This document shows, piece by piece, positions 33,902 to 45,027 of a stretch of 64,000 bases of DNA. This DNA comes from Cannabis sativa (taxonomy: Eukaryota; Streptophyta; Magnoliopsida; Rosales; Cannabaceae). A program made the position numbers and the translations under genes. How positions within the stretch are numbered: position 1 is the first letter of the stretch; the number at the start of each line of letters is the position of its first letter. Where the stretch lies: the NCBI RefSeq assembly GCF_029168945.1, contig NC_083608.1:20292136-20356135 (forward strand), read 5' to 3'. The notes beneath the pieces are model-generated. The model had not been told where the DNA came from, did not search any database, and saw only the letters and a list, made by a program, of their open reading frames with translations.

Positions 33902-35101
33902 TCAGAAGGGGTTGGGCGGTGGTGGCTGATCATAGGGCTGAAAACGAGGAGGATATGCCAAGTAATTCGGGTCCTCGACCCCAAGACTCCACGAATCAAT
34001 TAAATGATTGAACTGCCTCACTTGATTTTTATCAAATTCACTTCTTCGCACCATGTAACTCTGGATATGATTGTTTTGCTGGATAATGTAGTTGAGTTGA
34101 GCATGGATATGTTGCATCCCCGCATTAAGAGGAGTGGATGTGGGAACAACTTGAGGCATTTCTTCATTTGGATTGTCCTCTTCCTCGGGGACATGAACTT
34201 CTGGCTGTTGGTTACGACGAGGAGGAGGCGGTTGACCATATGGATGAGGGGGCTTTAGGTTGCGCACCATTGTCCAATCAATATTCCGTTGTGGTTGTAC
34301 TTGATTATCATAAGGATATTGTAGCACACCATTCGCAACACACAACTCAGTTATAATTCCTGCTAGGCCAATTCCTGTATGTGCAGTGGCTTTGACCATG
34401 TTATCAAAACTCTGCAAAATTATACCTCCAACTGGCACATAGATTCCCTTCATTATTGCATGAACAATTCGGAGTCTATCCAACGGAAAATCCGATAAAT
34501 GCTTACTAGGCATAAGCCTAACACTTACAAAAAACATCCAAGCGCGAGCCACTTGGTTCAGTTCACATCGATAAAGCATTTGGGGTTCTTCATCCACCTC
34601 ATGCAATCTCAACCCCGGAAAACCAACTATTTCCGCCAAGTCCACAGGGTCAAACTTTTCTTTCATAAATTGTCTATATGTTTCCTCCATAAGAATTTCT
34701 TCCTCTCTTGGCATGCCAAACATTTGATGGATGGTGTTAATGTTAACTCGCACGGTTGTTTTGCGTACCCGTACCCTTTCATTTTGTGCCTCAGGCCAAT
34801 TGGCTAAAAATTCAAGAGCCAGAGTTTGATTGATTCTTTCTGAAATTTTCACTAACTGCGCCCAGTGGCGATTCTGAATTTGTTGCCTCATGGTCTCGAA
34901 TAATGGATTATTCGGGATGGGATTTTCATCATATTCAATACCTCGATCCATAATGAAGGCTCTCTTTTGCAGTTCAAAGTATCTTTCTTGCGCTTTTAAA
35001 CTCACAAATCTATCTTTTTCATAATTGGCCTTTGACGCCGGTGTTGGCGGTTTCGACGATGACGCACCTGATTGCCCCGTTCTAGTACGCTTGGAACCCA
35101 T
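33902..35101 (-). CDS. ORF3 of the Athila-like element (plant transposon-protein domain)
   Basis: An intact frame of 399 residues from ATG 35101 (MGSKRTRTG) to the stop at 33902. The N-terminus is basic and Ser/Pro-rich. Residues about 30-270 show the same kind of domain as ORF3 of the neighbouring copia: NERVRVRKTTVRVNINTIHQ followed by a Gly-Met-Pro turn, an aromatic/hydrophobic helix (NQVARAWMFFVSVRL) and HAIMKGIYVPVGGIIL. Residues 280-330 are Pro- and acid-rich, and residues 330-399 include QLNYIIQQNNHIQSYMVRR, a possible helical oligomerisation segment. This is the position called env-like in Athila, but no signal peptide or membrane anchor is visible. It is the only long unbroken frame in the element. 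Confidence 0.8.
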   Translation of the reverse strand: MGSKRTRTGQSGASSSKPPTPASKANYEKDRFVSLKAQERYFELQKRAFIMDRGIEYDENPIPNNPLFETMRQQIQNRHWAQLVKISERINQTLALEFLANWPEAQNERVRVRKTTVRVNINTIHQMFGMPREEEILMEETYRQFMKEKFDPVDLAEIVGFPGLRLHEVDEEPQMLYRCELNQVARAWMFFVSVRLMPSKHLSDFPLDRLRIVHAIMKGIYVPVGGIILQSFDNMVKATAHTGIGLAGIITELCVANGVLQYPYDNQVQPQRNIDWTMVRNLKPPHPYGQPPPPRRNQQPEVHVPEEEDNPNEEMPQVVPTSTPLNAGMQHIHAQLNYIIQQNNHIQSYMVRRSEFDKNQVRQFNHLIDSWSLGVEDPNYLAYPPRFQPYDQPPPPNPF

Positions 35102-36081
35102 TACACACTTCAAAATTACCACACAAAAATTTTGGGAAAAATTCGGCAGCACTTCCCCTTAATTTCTTCACTTCCCAAAAATCACAATAATACCACAATA
35201 ATTGCACAACAATAATATTTCACAAATATTCAACAATTTCTCCAAAATAATCCACAAATTTCCAAATGCTTCTAGAAAATTATTCAACTTTCGGAAAACT
35301 CGCCTAACTAATCAAAGTTTTGACAAGAAAGAGACTTACTAAGCGAGAATGCCGTTCATCCACCACCATTGTTGCACATCCATGGAGAACTCAAGGTTGA
35401 AGATGATGAATAGTGGAAAATTCGGATTTGGGTGAAAAAGTGGAAATTGTGGTGTGATTTTTGAAGAAAATAGAAGATTTATGAGAGAAATTTGTGTTTT
35501 TGGTGTTTTGGATGGAAGATTTGAAGAGAATGAGAAGAAATTTGAGGATTAATGGTGGAATGAGGTTGAATAGGCTGAGAAAAGGGGAAAATCGGGTTGG
35601 GGTTGAAATTAGGTTAAATGGTGAAATTGGGTGAAATTGGGGTTTTAAAAGCTGAAAATCGTGTCCTGTCGCGACGGGCTATGTGTCCCGTCGCGACGGG
35701 AGTGGGCAGAAGGTTTTTTTTTCGTTTTTTCGTGGGCTTTTTAGTCGCGACTGCCAGTTCTTAGTCGCGACTACTGGAGCCATCCCCCTTTTTTTTTTTT
35801 TTTTACGTAGGAGGCTCAGTCGCGACTGGGATAACTCCCGTCGCGACTACAGTAGCCATGGCCCCTTTTGCAATTTTTTTTTTCACGATTTTCACGGTTT
35901 TATTTTAAAACTAACAAATGCAATTCTTTCCTAAATGCAACAAATTAAAAAGCTACAAAACAATTGTAAATGTCTTCTAAAAAAATTTCAAAAGAAAAAT
36001 AAAGTAAAATTAAATTAAAAGATTGGGTTGCCTCCCAATAGCACTGCTTTATTGTCGCGAGCTAGACGTTGACTGAGATCT
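35102..36081 (-). other. Spacer between pol and ORF3 (Athila-like)
   Basis: About 1 kb of non-coding sequence. It holds a second cluster of GTCGCGAC palindromes (35668-35847) and G-rich strand-biased sequence at 35390-35660. Confidence 0.6.
35668..35847. repeat. Cluster of GTCGCGAC palindromes in the internal spacer
   Basis: Six exact GTCGCGAC sites at 35668, 35690, 35744, 35764, 35819 and 35840, in contexts like those in the LTRs (CCCGTCGCGACGGG, CAGTCGCGACTGG). Confidence 0.92.
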
Positions 36082-39000
36082 TCATAGTGACGCCAGAATC
36101 ATGGCGGACTTGGCTTGGTCAAACTGACCTCCCAAGTAGAGCTTTAACCGCTGCCCGTTAACTTTGAAAGTATTAGGGCCTTCACCTTTCAGTTCCACCG
36201 CTCCATAAGGAAACACTTTGACCACTGTAAATGGCCCTGACCACCTTGACTTCAATTTACCAGGAAACAACTTCAGCCTTGAATTGAAAAGTAGAACTTG
36301 TTGCCCAGGTTGAAACTCCTTCCTAACTAAATTTCGGTCATGCCACCTTTTAGTTCTCTCCTTATAGATCTTAGCGTTCTCATAAGCCTCATTCCGGAAT
36401 TCTTCCAACTCATCCAACTGTAGTAATCTTTTCTGACCAGCAGCCTTTAAATCCATGTTCAAAGTTTTCATTGCCCAGTACGCCTTGTGTTCTAGCTCCA
36501 CCGGTAGATGACAAGCCTTTCCAAACACCAACCGATATGGTGACATCCCGATTGGCGTCTTGAAAGCTGTTCTATAGGCCCACAGTGCGTCATCTAACTT
36601 TCTTGACCAATCTTTCCTTGATCTCTGCACCGTTTTCTCCAGAATCATCTTTATTTCACGGCTAGAAATCTCAGCTTGGCCATTACTTTGCGGATGATAA
36701 GGTAGAGCAGTTCTATGACGAATACCATATCTCGAAAGGAGTGCTTCGAACTGTTTGTTGCAGAAGTGACTCCCTTCATCGCTTATGATTGCTCGGGGAG
36801 TACCAAACCGCGTGAATATGTTCTTTTGAAGGAACTGAAGAACTGTTTTACCATCATTAGCTGGTGTGGCTGCAGCTTCCACCCATTTTGACACATAATC
36901 CACAGCTAGTAAAATGTATAAATTGCTAAATGATGAAGGAAAAGGACCCATAAAGTCTATCCCCCATACATCAAACAACTCTACTTACAAGATTCCTGTC
37001 AAAGGCATTTCGTTTCTCCTTGAGATGTTTCCTGTACGCTGACAACGATCGCATGCCTTCACAAAAGTACTAGCATCTTTGAAAAGTGTTGGCCAAAAGA
37101 ATCCACTTTGCAACACCTTGGCAGCTGTTCTAGTTCCACTGAAGTGTCCCCCACATGGTAGAGCATGACAGTGATTAAGAATAGAGTACATCTCCTCTTC
37201 AGGCACACACCTTCTTATTATCTGATCTGCACAGTGCTTGTAGAGGATTGGCTCTTCCCAGTAGTAATGTTTCACCTCAGAAAAGAATTTCTTTAGTTGT
37301 TGTCGAGATAGCTCAGGAGGAGTGATATTGGCAGCCAAGAAGTTAACATAATCAGCATACCATGGTACCATCAGACTTTCCCTCACACTAAAGAGTTGTT
37401 CATCGGGAAATTGTTCATTTATTTGTACCTCTTTCGTATTCTGACTTTCTTCCAGCTCTAGTCTTGATAAGTGATCTGCTACCAGATTCTCAGTACCCTT
37501 CTTATCTTTTATGTCTAGATCAAATTCTTGCAAAAGAAGAACCCATCGAATTAGTCTTGGTTTGGCATCCTTCTTAGTCATCAAGTATTTGATTGCTGAA
37601 TGATTTGCATACACTATCACTTTATTGCCAATCAAGTAGGGTCGAAATTTGTCACATGCAAACACTATAGCCAGCATCTCTTTTTCTGTAGTAGCGTAAT
37701 TCAGTTGGGCATCATTCAAGGTTTTGCTTGCATAGTAAATGGTTCTGAATACCTTGTCAACCCGTTGTCCCAACACTGCTCCAATCGCATAATCACTTGC
37801 ATCGCACATGATTTCAAAAGGTAATTCCCAATTTGGTGTAGTCACGATCGGTGCTGAGATTAACTTATCCTTGAGAATCTGGAATGCTTCAAGACAATCT
37901 TTCCCAAATTCAAAAGGTACGCCACTAGCGAGAAGATTAGATAGCGGTTTGGCAACTTTGGAGAAGTCTTTGATAAATCTTCTATAGAACCCGGCATGAC
38001 CCAAAAAGCTTCGAACTCCCTTAACTGAAACTGGAGGAGGCAAGTTCTCAATTTTAGATACTTTGGCTCTGTCAACCTCAATACCTTCTTTCGAGATTTT
38101 ATGCCCCAGCACTATTCCTTCCGTAACCATGAAATGGCATTTTTCCCAGTTCAACACCAAATTAGAATCTTCACACCTTGTTAAGACCAATTCCAAGTTG
38201 CTTAAACATTGGTCAAACGATGAACCAAACACTGAAAAATCGTCCATGAACACCTCGATGCATTTTTCTATTAGATCTGAAAATATAGCCATCATACACC
38301 TTTGAAATGTTGCTGGAGCATTACACAGCCCAAATGGCATTCGCCGAAAAGCAAAAGTACCATATGGACATGTGAATGTCGTTTTCTCTTGATCCTCCGG
38401 TGCTATAGCTATTTGGTGATACCCTGAGTACCCATGAAGGAAACAATAGTACTCTTGACCTGCCAACTTGTCTAACATCTGATCAATGAATGGGAGTGGA
38501 AAGTGATCTTTTCTTGTGGCCTTGTTGAGTTTTCGGTAGTCAATGCAAATTCTCCATCCCGTGACAGTTCTGGTTGGGATGAGTTCATTCTTTTCATTCT
38601 TCACCACCGTCATCCCTCCTTTCTTTGGAACAACTTGGACTGGACTCACCCATTTACTATCTGAAATAGGATACGCTACCCCGGCATCTAACCACTTTAA
38701 GACTTCTTTTCTGACAACCTCCTTCATTGGTGGATTTAATCTTCGTTGTGCATCAATGGTAGGCTTCACTCCTTCCTCCATTAGGATTCTGTGCATTACA
38801 GTTGAAGGGATGATCCCTTTAATATCTGCTAAAGTCCATCCAATGGCTTTCGTATGCTTCCTTAGAACCCGTAATAGCTTGTCTGTCTCTACAGAAGATA
38901 GGGAAGATGCCACTATAACAGGAAGTGTCTTATTTTCTCCCAAATATTCATACCTGAGATGCTCCGGTAGGAGTTTTAACTCTAGTTGAGGAGGCTTTTC

Positions 39001-40284
39001 AGTAGATGGGGTAGGCTTTGTTGGTATGACTCCTAACTCTTCATAGTATTTTCTATTCAGCGGTCCATAAGAGTCGAGCCACATAGCATACTCATAAGCT
39101 TCCTTACCGTCTTGTTCCACCACCTCCCCTTGTACCAAAGTCAAATTAAGAGGGTCTTCAGCATGCGTCTTTGTTTCCACCAACTGGTCCACCACATCAA
39201 TTGCAAAACAGTTGTCACTAGCCGTAGGGTAGGTCATTGCTTTGAGCACATTAAATACAACTTCATCTCCTTGTACCCTCAGCTTTAACTCTCCTTTCTG
39301 AACATCAATTAGTGCTTTCCCTGTTGCCAAGAAAGGTCTCCCCAGGATGATAGGAACATTGCTGTCTTCTTCCATATCCAGAACAATGAAGTCAGCTGGA
39401 AAGATGAACTTGTCAACTTTTACTAACACATCCTCAATGACTCCTCTAGGATGAGCTAGTGATCGATCCGCCAATTGAAGAGTTACCGTGGTTGGCTTTG
39501 CTTCCCCCAGCTGCAGTCTTTTAAACACTGACAAAGGCATTAAGTTTATACTGGCTCCCAAATCACATAGTGCATTTATTCCTTCAATTTTTCCAATAGT
39601 ACAAGGAATAGTGAAGCTCCCTGGATCTCTGAGTTTTGGAGGGAGTTTCTTCTGTAGAATAGCGCTACACTCTTCAGTTAGAGCCACTGTCTCATAATCT
39701 TCCATCTTCCTCTTCTTTGACAAAATTTCCTTCATAAACTTCACATAACTTGGCATCTGCTCTAGAGCTTCAGCAAAAGGAATGTTAATGTGAAGTCTTT
39801 TGAAGACTTCTAGAAACTTGGTGAACTGCTTATCTAAGCTTGACTTTCTGAGCCTCTGAGGATAGGGTATTCTCACATGATGATCAATGCTAATAGGTGG
39901 AGACTGTTGTGGTAGTGCTGAGCTTTCAGTAGCTTTCTCTGCTGTTGGTGTTGGTGTTTGCACTGGTTGAGCATTTATTTCTTCATCTACCTCAACTGGT
40001 TGTGGTAACTCAGGCCCATCATACTTCTTACCGCTCCTCAGGGTAATTGCTTTGCAGTTTTCTTTGGGATTGACTTCAGTTGTGCTAGGGAAATTTCCTT
40101 GAGGGCGGGTTGCTACCTGAGTTGCTAACTGGCCCATCTGAGTCTGCAGGTCTTTAATTGAAGATCTAGTTTTAGTCATAAACTGGAGCAGTAAATCTGT
40201 TTGCAAACTAGAATTTCCACTCGCAGGCTTGTTCTTGATTAAGCTGTTGGTTCCGATTTCGTTCTTGATAGAACCCACTTGTTT
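36082..40284 (-). pseudogene. Athila-like Pro-Pol: protease, RT, RNase H, integrase
   Basis: One frame on the minus strand. After the TAA-TAG at 40288-40293 it runs to 36987, and beyond an in-frame TAA (36985-36987) to the stop at 36082. Numbering from the GTG at 40278: CKAITLRSGKK at 75-85; protease ALCDLGASINLMP (Asp 239); RT with WRICIDYRKLNKAT, the motif A position occupied by His (FLHGYSGY, residue 615, codon 38434-38436) and an intact FMDD (677-680); RNase H with CDASDYAIGAVL and ANHSAIKYL, where Asn (892, codon 37603-37605) replaces the usual Asp; integrase HHCC finger (about 1036-1079). After the stop come the DDE core ([33 protein letters not shown]) and the C-terminal [14 protein letters not shown] module. 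The His in motif A alone should abolish polymerase activity. Confidence 0.9.
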
Positions 40285-41392
40285 CTTCTATTATTCACAG
40301 TTGAACCCATAATTGTTGTTGTTGTTGTTCTGTGAAAAATTCCCAATGGCCTTAGCTTCATCCATTGGCAAATCATCCACATCTGCTTGACACTCCGAAA
40401 AGTGATGACTTCCTCCACATAACTCACAAACAATTTGGGCTTGTTTAGCTTGCCCTGCAATTATTTTTGTCAATGCCTCAACCTGAGCTGTTAACTTTGT
40501 GATGGCATCAACTTCTAACACACCAGCTACCTTCTTAGATTGACTCCTTTCAGTTGGCCACTGCTGATTATTTAGAGCCATCTCCTCCAATAGATCATAA
40601 GCCTCATTAGCACTCTTTCTCATAAAAGCTCCGCCCGCTGCTGCATCTATTAGAGTTCTAGTATTACCAACCAGCCCGTTGTAGAAGTATTGAACCAGCA
40701 TCCACTTCTCTATACCATGATGAGGACACCTCCTAATCAGATCTTTAAACCTCTCCCAAGCCTCATGGAGAGATTCATTATCTTGTTGGCAGAAATTATT
40801 GATTTCTCCTCTCAGCTTTGCAGACTTGGCTGGAGGAAAGAACTTTGACAAGAATTTTGTTGCCAGATCATTCCAGGTGGCAATAGAGTTGGGTGGCAAA
40901 GAGTTCAACCAACTCTTGGCTCGTTCTCTGAGTGAGAATGGAAACAATCTCAGTCGAATGGCATCATCGCTAACTCCATTAACTTTAAAAGTTTCACAAA
41001 GTTCCATGAAGTTAGAGAGATGCAGATTAGGATCTTCAGAAGGGAGGCTACCAAGGCGGGCGAAGGCGCACCATTTGAAGGATGGCAGGTTTAATCTCGA
41101 AGTTGTTTGCATCCACTGCCGGTGGCCTGATACATGACTGCACTCCCGTCAGAGTAGGGAGAATGTAATCTCTCAAGCTACGACCATTAGCTTGATCTTC
41201 CACGGCGCCTCCATTATTACCGTTATTACGCCCATTGTTTCCAGCATTATTGTTCACATTGGCAGCCATGATTTCTGATGTTTCAGCAGTTGCTGAAACT
41301 CTTTCTTGCCTCTTGTTCTTTCGATTCCTCCTGCAGGTTTTCTCGATTTCAGGATCAACTGGTAATATGACTGCTTGTCCTTGACGGCGCAT
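40285..41392 (-). pseudogene. Gag of the Athila-like element
   Basis: The start is probably ATG 41392 ([13 protein letters not shown]). There is an Asn/Gly-rich stretch, then [15 protein letters not shown] frame break at about 41055-41075, in a CG-rich patch, precedes the retrotransposon gag domain (LPSEDPNLHLSNFMEL, FPFSLRERAKSWLNSLP, ESLHEAWERFKDLIRRCPHH). A CCHC-like finger CELCGGSHHFSEC lies at about 40390-40428. An Asn run (NNNNNNYGF) is followed by the stops TAA and TAG. The later gag part and pol share one frame, as usual in Athila where a single polyprotein is made, so the two stops interrupt gag-pol. Confidence 0.88.
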
Positions 41393-41516
41393 ACACTTAG
41401 GATTCCTGAAATAGATCAAGAAAATATTGCAAGAAAAAAGGTTAGAAAATCAGCAAGAGAAAATATACCAAAGTAGAAGTTAGTATAATTTTGGGTAATA
41501 TTAATCTTTAAACAAT

Positions 41517-41534
41517 TCCCCGGCAACGGCGCCA
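41517..41534 (-). other. Primer binding site (tRNA-Asp), Athila-like
   Basis: The minus strand reads TGGCGCCGTTGCCGGGGA, complementary to the 3' end of plant tRNA-Asp, six bases inside the 5' LTR boundary. Confidence 0.88.
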
Positions 41535-41540
41535 AAAACT

Positions 41541-42808
41541 TGTTGCTAAATTTATGATCACTACGCAAGTATACGCAATCAAGTAGTAAACTCACACAGG
41601 TGAGGTCGAACCATAGGGAATTGGACTAATTACTACTAAATTATACTATTGATTCTATCTGGTAAAAGAATACTTTTTATGAATTAAATAAGACAATTCA
41701 AAAAATTAAAAATAACAAAGAGGAAGATTAATCAAGATAAGAAAATAGGGAGACGAATCCTGTTGTTAAGTTACCAATGTTAATGTTTAAATGCTATCCT
41801 TCTCTTGAAGTGAATGACAGATTATAAATTAACCTAGCTCTTTTCAGATCTTCTAGGTTCTAAATCTCATGCTCTCTAATTAATCTCTTAATTAAACTAA
41901 CATGAAATCAGCATTAAGCAATAATCTAAATGTCACAAAGGCTATGCAAATACTTTCGTTTCACATCAAAACCTAGACTATCCAATTTTAGCATTCTCAA
42001 TTCTCACTTTTCAGATTTCGAATTAAGATCATAGAAACATGTAAAAGGTGATCAATCTTGCACATGGAAATTAAACACAAATATGAATAGTATTCACAAT
42101 CAAGATGGAGGAATGGCAATTAATCATTAACTAGGAAAAACTTAAACAACATTCATCATTCTCCCTAAATAGGAGTTTAGTTCAAAACATCCATAATCAA
42201 ATCCATAATTAACATTGAAATAGAAAAGAACATAGAAAAATTAAAGAGAAGAGAAAGAACTAGTTGAAGCAATTGATCCGGGTCGCCACAAGCCGCTCTT
42301 CTAGCCTCCTCCTTTGTTTCTAGGGTTCCAATTCTGAATGAATCCTAATTTTCACGAACTCCCTCTATTTAAACCAATTTTCATCTTTAAAATTCGTGAA
42401 ATTACGAAACTGCCCAAAAATCCCGTCACTGGGTCCCCGTCGCAACTGGCAATGCCCCCGTCGCGACGGGGTTAAGCAGATCTGTCTCAAAATTCTCTCT
42501 GCCTTTTCCCGTCGCGACTGGCAGAGTCCCAGTCGCGACTGGATTACAGTTTGAGTTCTTGGGATGTCTCTGCCAGTTCCCGTCGCGACTGGCAAATTCC
42601 CCGTCGCGACTGGAACTGGCAGCGACACCAATCTTGGATTTTCTTCTCGATTCTTTCACCATTTTTCCTCAATTCTTGTACATACTTTCTTTAAATGCCC
42701 GAGGACCTAAAACAAAAGAATCAAGCGTAATATAGCCCTAAAACTAGAAACAAAGAGTGAAAACTAACCGAAATATGACCCGAAAGTTAGACTAATTTAA
42801 GCCTAACA
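41541..42808 (-). repeat. 5' LTR of the Athila-like element
   Basis: 1268 bp, with the same palindromic cluster as the 3' LTR (about 42439-42610). It keeps GTCGCGAC where the 3' LTR has GTCGCGTC. Confidence 0.93.
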
Positions 42809-44110
42809 GAGCCTGCATAAAAAACTCCAAACTTTCTTAAATCTTTGTCGGTTGACACTCTTCAACGGTAGTGTGCGTATCGAATTGTGTCCTAACCAAT
42901 GTTCTTTCTCAAACATATTTTGAGTTGTAATAAGGTTAGAAACTGAATTTATGACATGTACACATTTTAAAAATACATGTACACAGTCAGAGTACAATTG
43001 TCAAAGGATAGAATTGAGCCAAAATACAATAAATAAGCATTTCATCAGAAATTCTACAAGGTTTAAGGGTTACATATTTTTTATCCATCTTACAACACTA
43101 GAATTGTGAAATTAAGAATTGACTTGATCAATGAGAGTGATCGATCCAGGAACATAATTTTTGAGAAAGATCATTCATAATTTTTAAACTTCTACCTCAA
43201 GTATTAAATTGATTGTGATTTACAACAACCCTTAAGTTTAAATGGTTACTAAGAATCCATAACTAATCATTAATAATCGACAAGTCATTAATAAAAATTT
43301 TAATAAGTCATGTTATTTAGTAATTTCTTACAATTGCTAATCAACATACATGTTAAACTATTTGCTTTTTTAAGAGTTTGTTGGTCCATTCTTAAGATAA
43401 CTTATTAGAACAATAAGATCAATAGTTTCTAGTGATTAAGAGTTCAATTACAATATTAATTTGAGACACAAACTAAACTGTGGAGTGCAAAAAATTGAAA
43501 TTGTGGTACAATATACTATGAATGAATAAATGAATTTTTTAAAGAGCAACGAAGTCTATCTTTAGTAAAGTTTCCTAATGGGGTGGAGGACATTAATCAT
43601 AAGTTTTTCGCCAATAAATACTCATTTGCCACATGGAAAAATATAAAGATATAAAACAAGACTCATTGCTAAGAGGTTCATTAAAAAGAAAGAACCAATT
43701 ACCAAGAGATTAACATTCTCATTTGTCTTTATATAAGTTGACTTTTGTTGGTCATTCTAATTCATTCATCAATTCTGAAACTGTAAACTAGAGGAGAAAG
43801 TATACAAACAACTATAAGATTTTCCTCTGATGGTGGTGAATATGTGCAAGCTTAAAGAGTCTACCTATAGATTAAAATAAATTTTTTACAATTGATATAT
43901 CATCTTATCATCTTTTCCGTTAGTTTTGGAAAGAATTATGGATTAATTAAATATACCAGAAGGTCAGTGGGAGCTATATTTATTTTATATGTGGACAATA
44001 TGTTACTAAGTGATGATAAAAGTTTCTTATATAAGGTAAAAAAATTCATATCTCAAATAATTATTTTTGAGATAAAGAATATAAATTGTATATATAATTT
44101 TAATTAATTA
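42809..44110 (+). pseudogene. Old copia remnant, piece 3: integrase end and reverse transcriptase
   Basis: This continues the copia split at 20879/31217 and 31329/42809. Frame changes are frequent, but the order is clear. The integrase core end reads KTPNFLKSLSVDTLQ and TYFEL near 42820-42930. The C-terminal block has STRIVKLR-type sequence (TRIVKLRIDLINESDR, about 43096-43155). The RT entry has NEVYL near 43545, a RYKTRLIAKRF-like block near 43635 and EEKVYKQ near 43800. The palm reads MCKLKESTYRLK near 43845, and the catalytic box reads YVDNMLL near 43990 with Asn in place of the second Asp. It is an ancient, dead copy. It fades out at about 44110; no RNase H or 3' LTR was identified. Confidence 0.7.
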
Positions 44111-44889
44111 AAGAGTAGCCACAACATCTCTGATTAATAAAATTATGTATACTTCATCTTGTGTTACTTTTATCTTTAAAATTAAGGGTGATAAATTTAA
44201 CTCAAACCAACGTCTGTAAAATGACCTGGAATGAGAATAAATTAATAACATTTATTTGCTTATATTTTTGAAGCCTAGTGTATGCCTAAGAGCTTGCATA
44301 AGATTTAACATTGTATTTATTTCAAGTATGTAAAGTAGTATCAGAATAACTTAGTTTTAGAGCGCTTTACATTTTTATACAAAATGATGAAGTATCTTTA
44401 AGATGATAAAAATTACATTTATACATACTTTATTAATATAAATTAACATTTTAGAAATATTGTTAGCAACTTACATTTTAACCTTGTTGGCTACATTCAT
44501 TCATGTAAATCAACATCCGTATAGATGCAATGATTTTAAATTTTAATCGCATTAATATAGCTACATGTAATGTAAGAGAGATAACTGCAATAGGTATAAC
44601 AGAGTAGTACTTGCAATAGGCAACGAACTGTGGGTTCTTTTAGAAATATTATAAACACTTTTTCTATTTTTATTTAACAAAAAATAATAATAGAAAATAT
44701 ATTTGTTTGGTAATTACAATAGATGAAGTAGTCACAATAATAAATTCTTTTAAAAATATTATAAACACAATTTTTATTTTATTATTTTTTTAATAATAGG
44801 AAGATAGTTTAAATTTAAATTGCAATGTTAAAAAAAAATAATACTTTTGTTATATGGATACATTCAATAGAGATTTATAATAGAGAGGA
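44111..44889. other. AT-rich intergenic stretch
   Basis: No gene or bounded repeat was seen. It may include unrecognisable remains of the old copia. Confidence 0.5.
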
Positions 44890-45027
44890 TTTATGAGTGT
44901 GGTGTTGTGATTCGAAATCATCTCGGTGAGTGTCTAACATTTTTGCCTCTTCCTTTGTTGGTTATCTTTCACCACGAGTTGTAGAAGCCTTTGTTGTGCT
45001 TCATGGTTTAATGCTTTGTTCTTAGCT
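44890..45027 (+). pseudogene. LINE RNase H remnant (plus strand), part 1
   Basis: Reads CGVVIRNHLGECLTFLPLPLL then VEAFVVLHGLMLCS, the first half of the RNase H-like domain of a plant L1 element. A TRIM interrupts it at 45028. Confidence 0.7.

Larger units (their letters stand above)
31330..42808 (-). mobile_element. Complete Athila-like Ty3/gypsy retrotransposon
   Basis: LTRs at 31330-32598 and 41541-42808 begin TGTTGCTAAATTT and end GCCTAACA, with the exact duplication GAGCC (31325-31329 and 42809-42813). It runs on the minus strand: tRNA-Asp primer site, gag, protease-RT-RNase H-integrase, spacer, ORF3, spacer and polypurine tract. The CKAITLRSGK block, the PSYVKFMKEIL block, DLGAS in protease, the tRNA-Asp primer and the late ORF3 point to the Athila lineage. 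By eye the LTRs differ at nine substitutions and one indel, so the insertion is young, but the polyprotein has stops and two catalytic changes. Confidence 0.93.

Noticed and set aside
33902..35101. ORF3 as a retroviral-type envelope glycoprotein
   Set aside because: No signal peptide, glycoprotein cleavage site or membrane anchor is visible. Position alone does not support the name.
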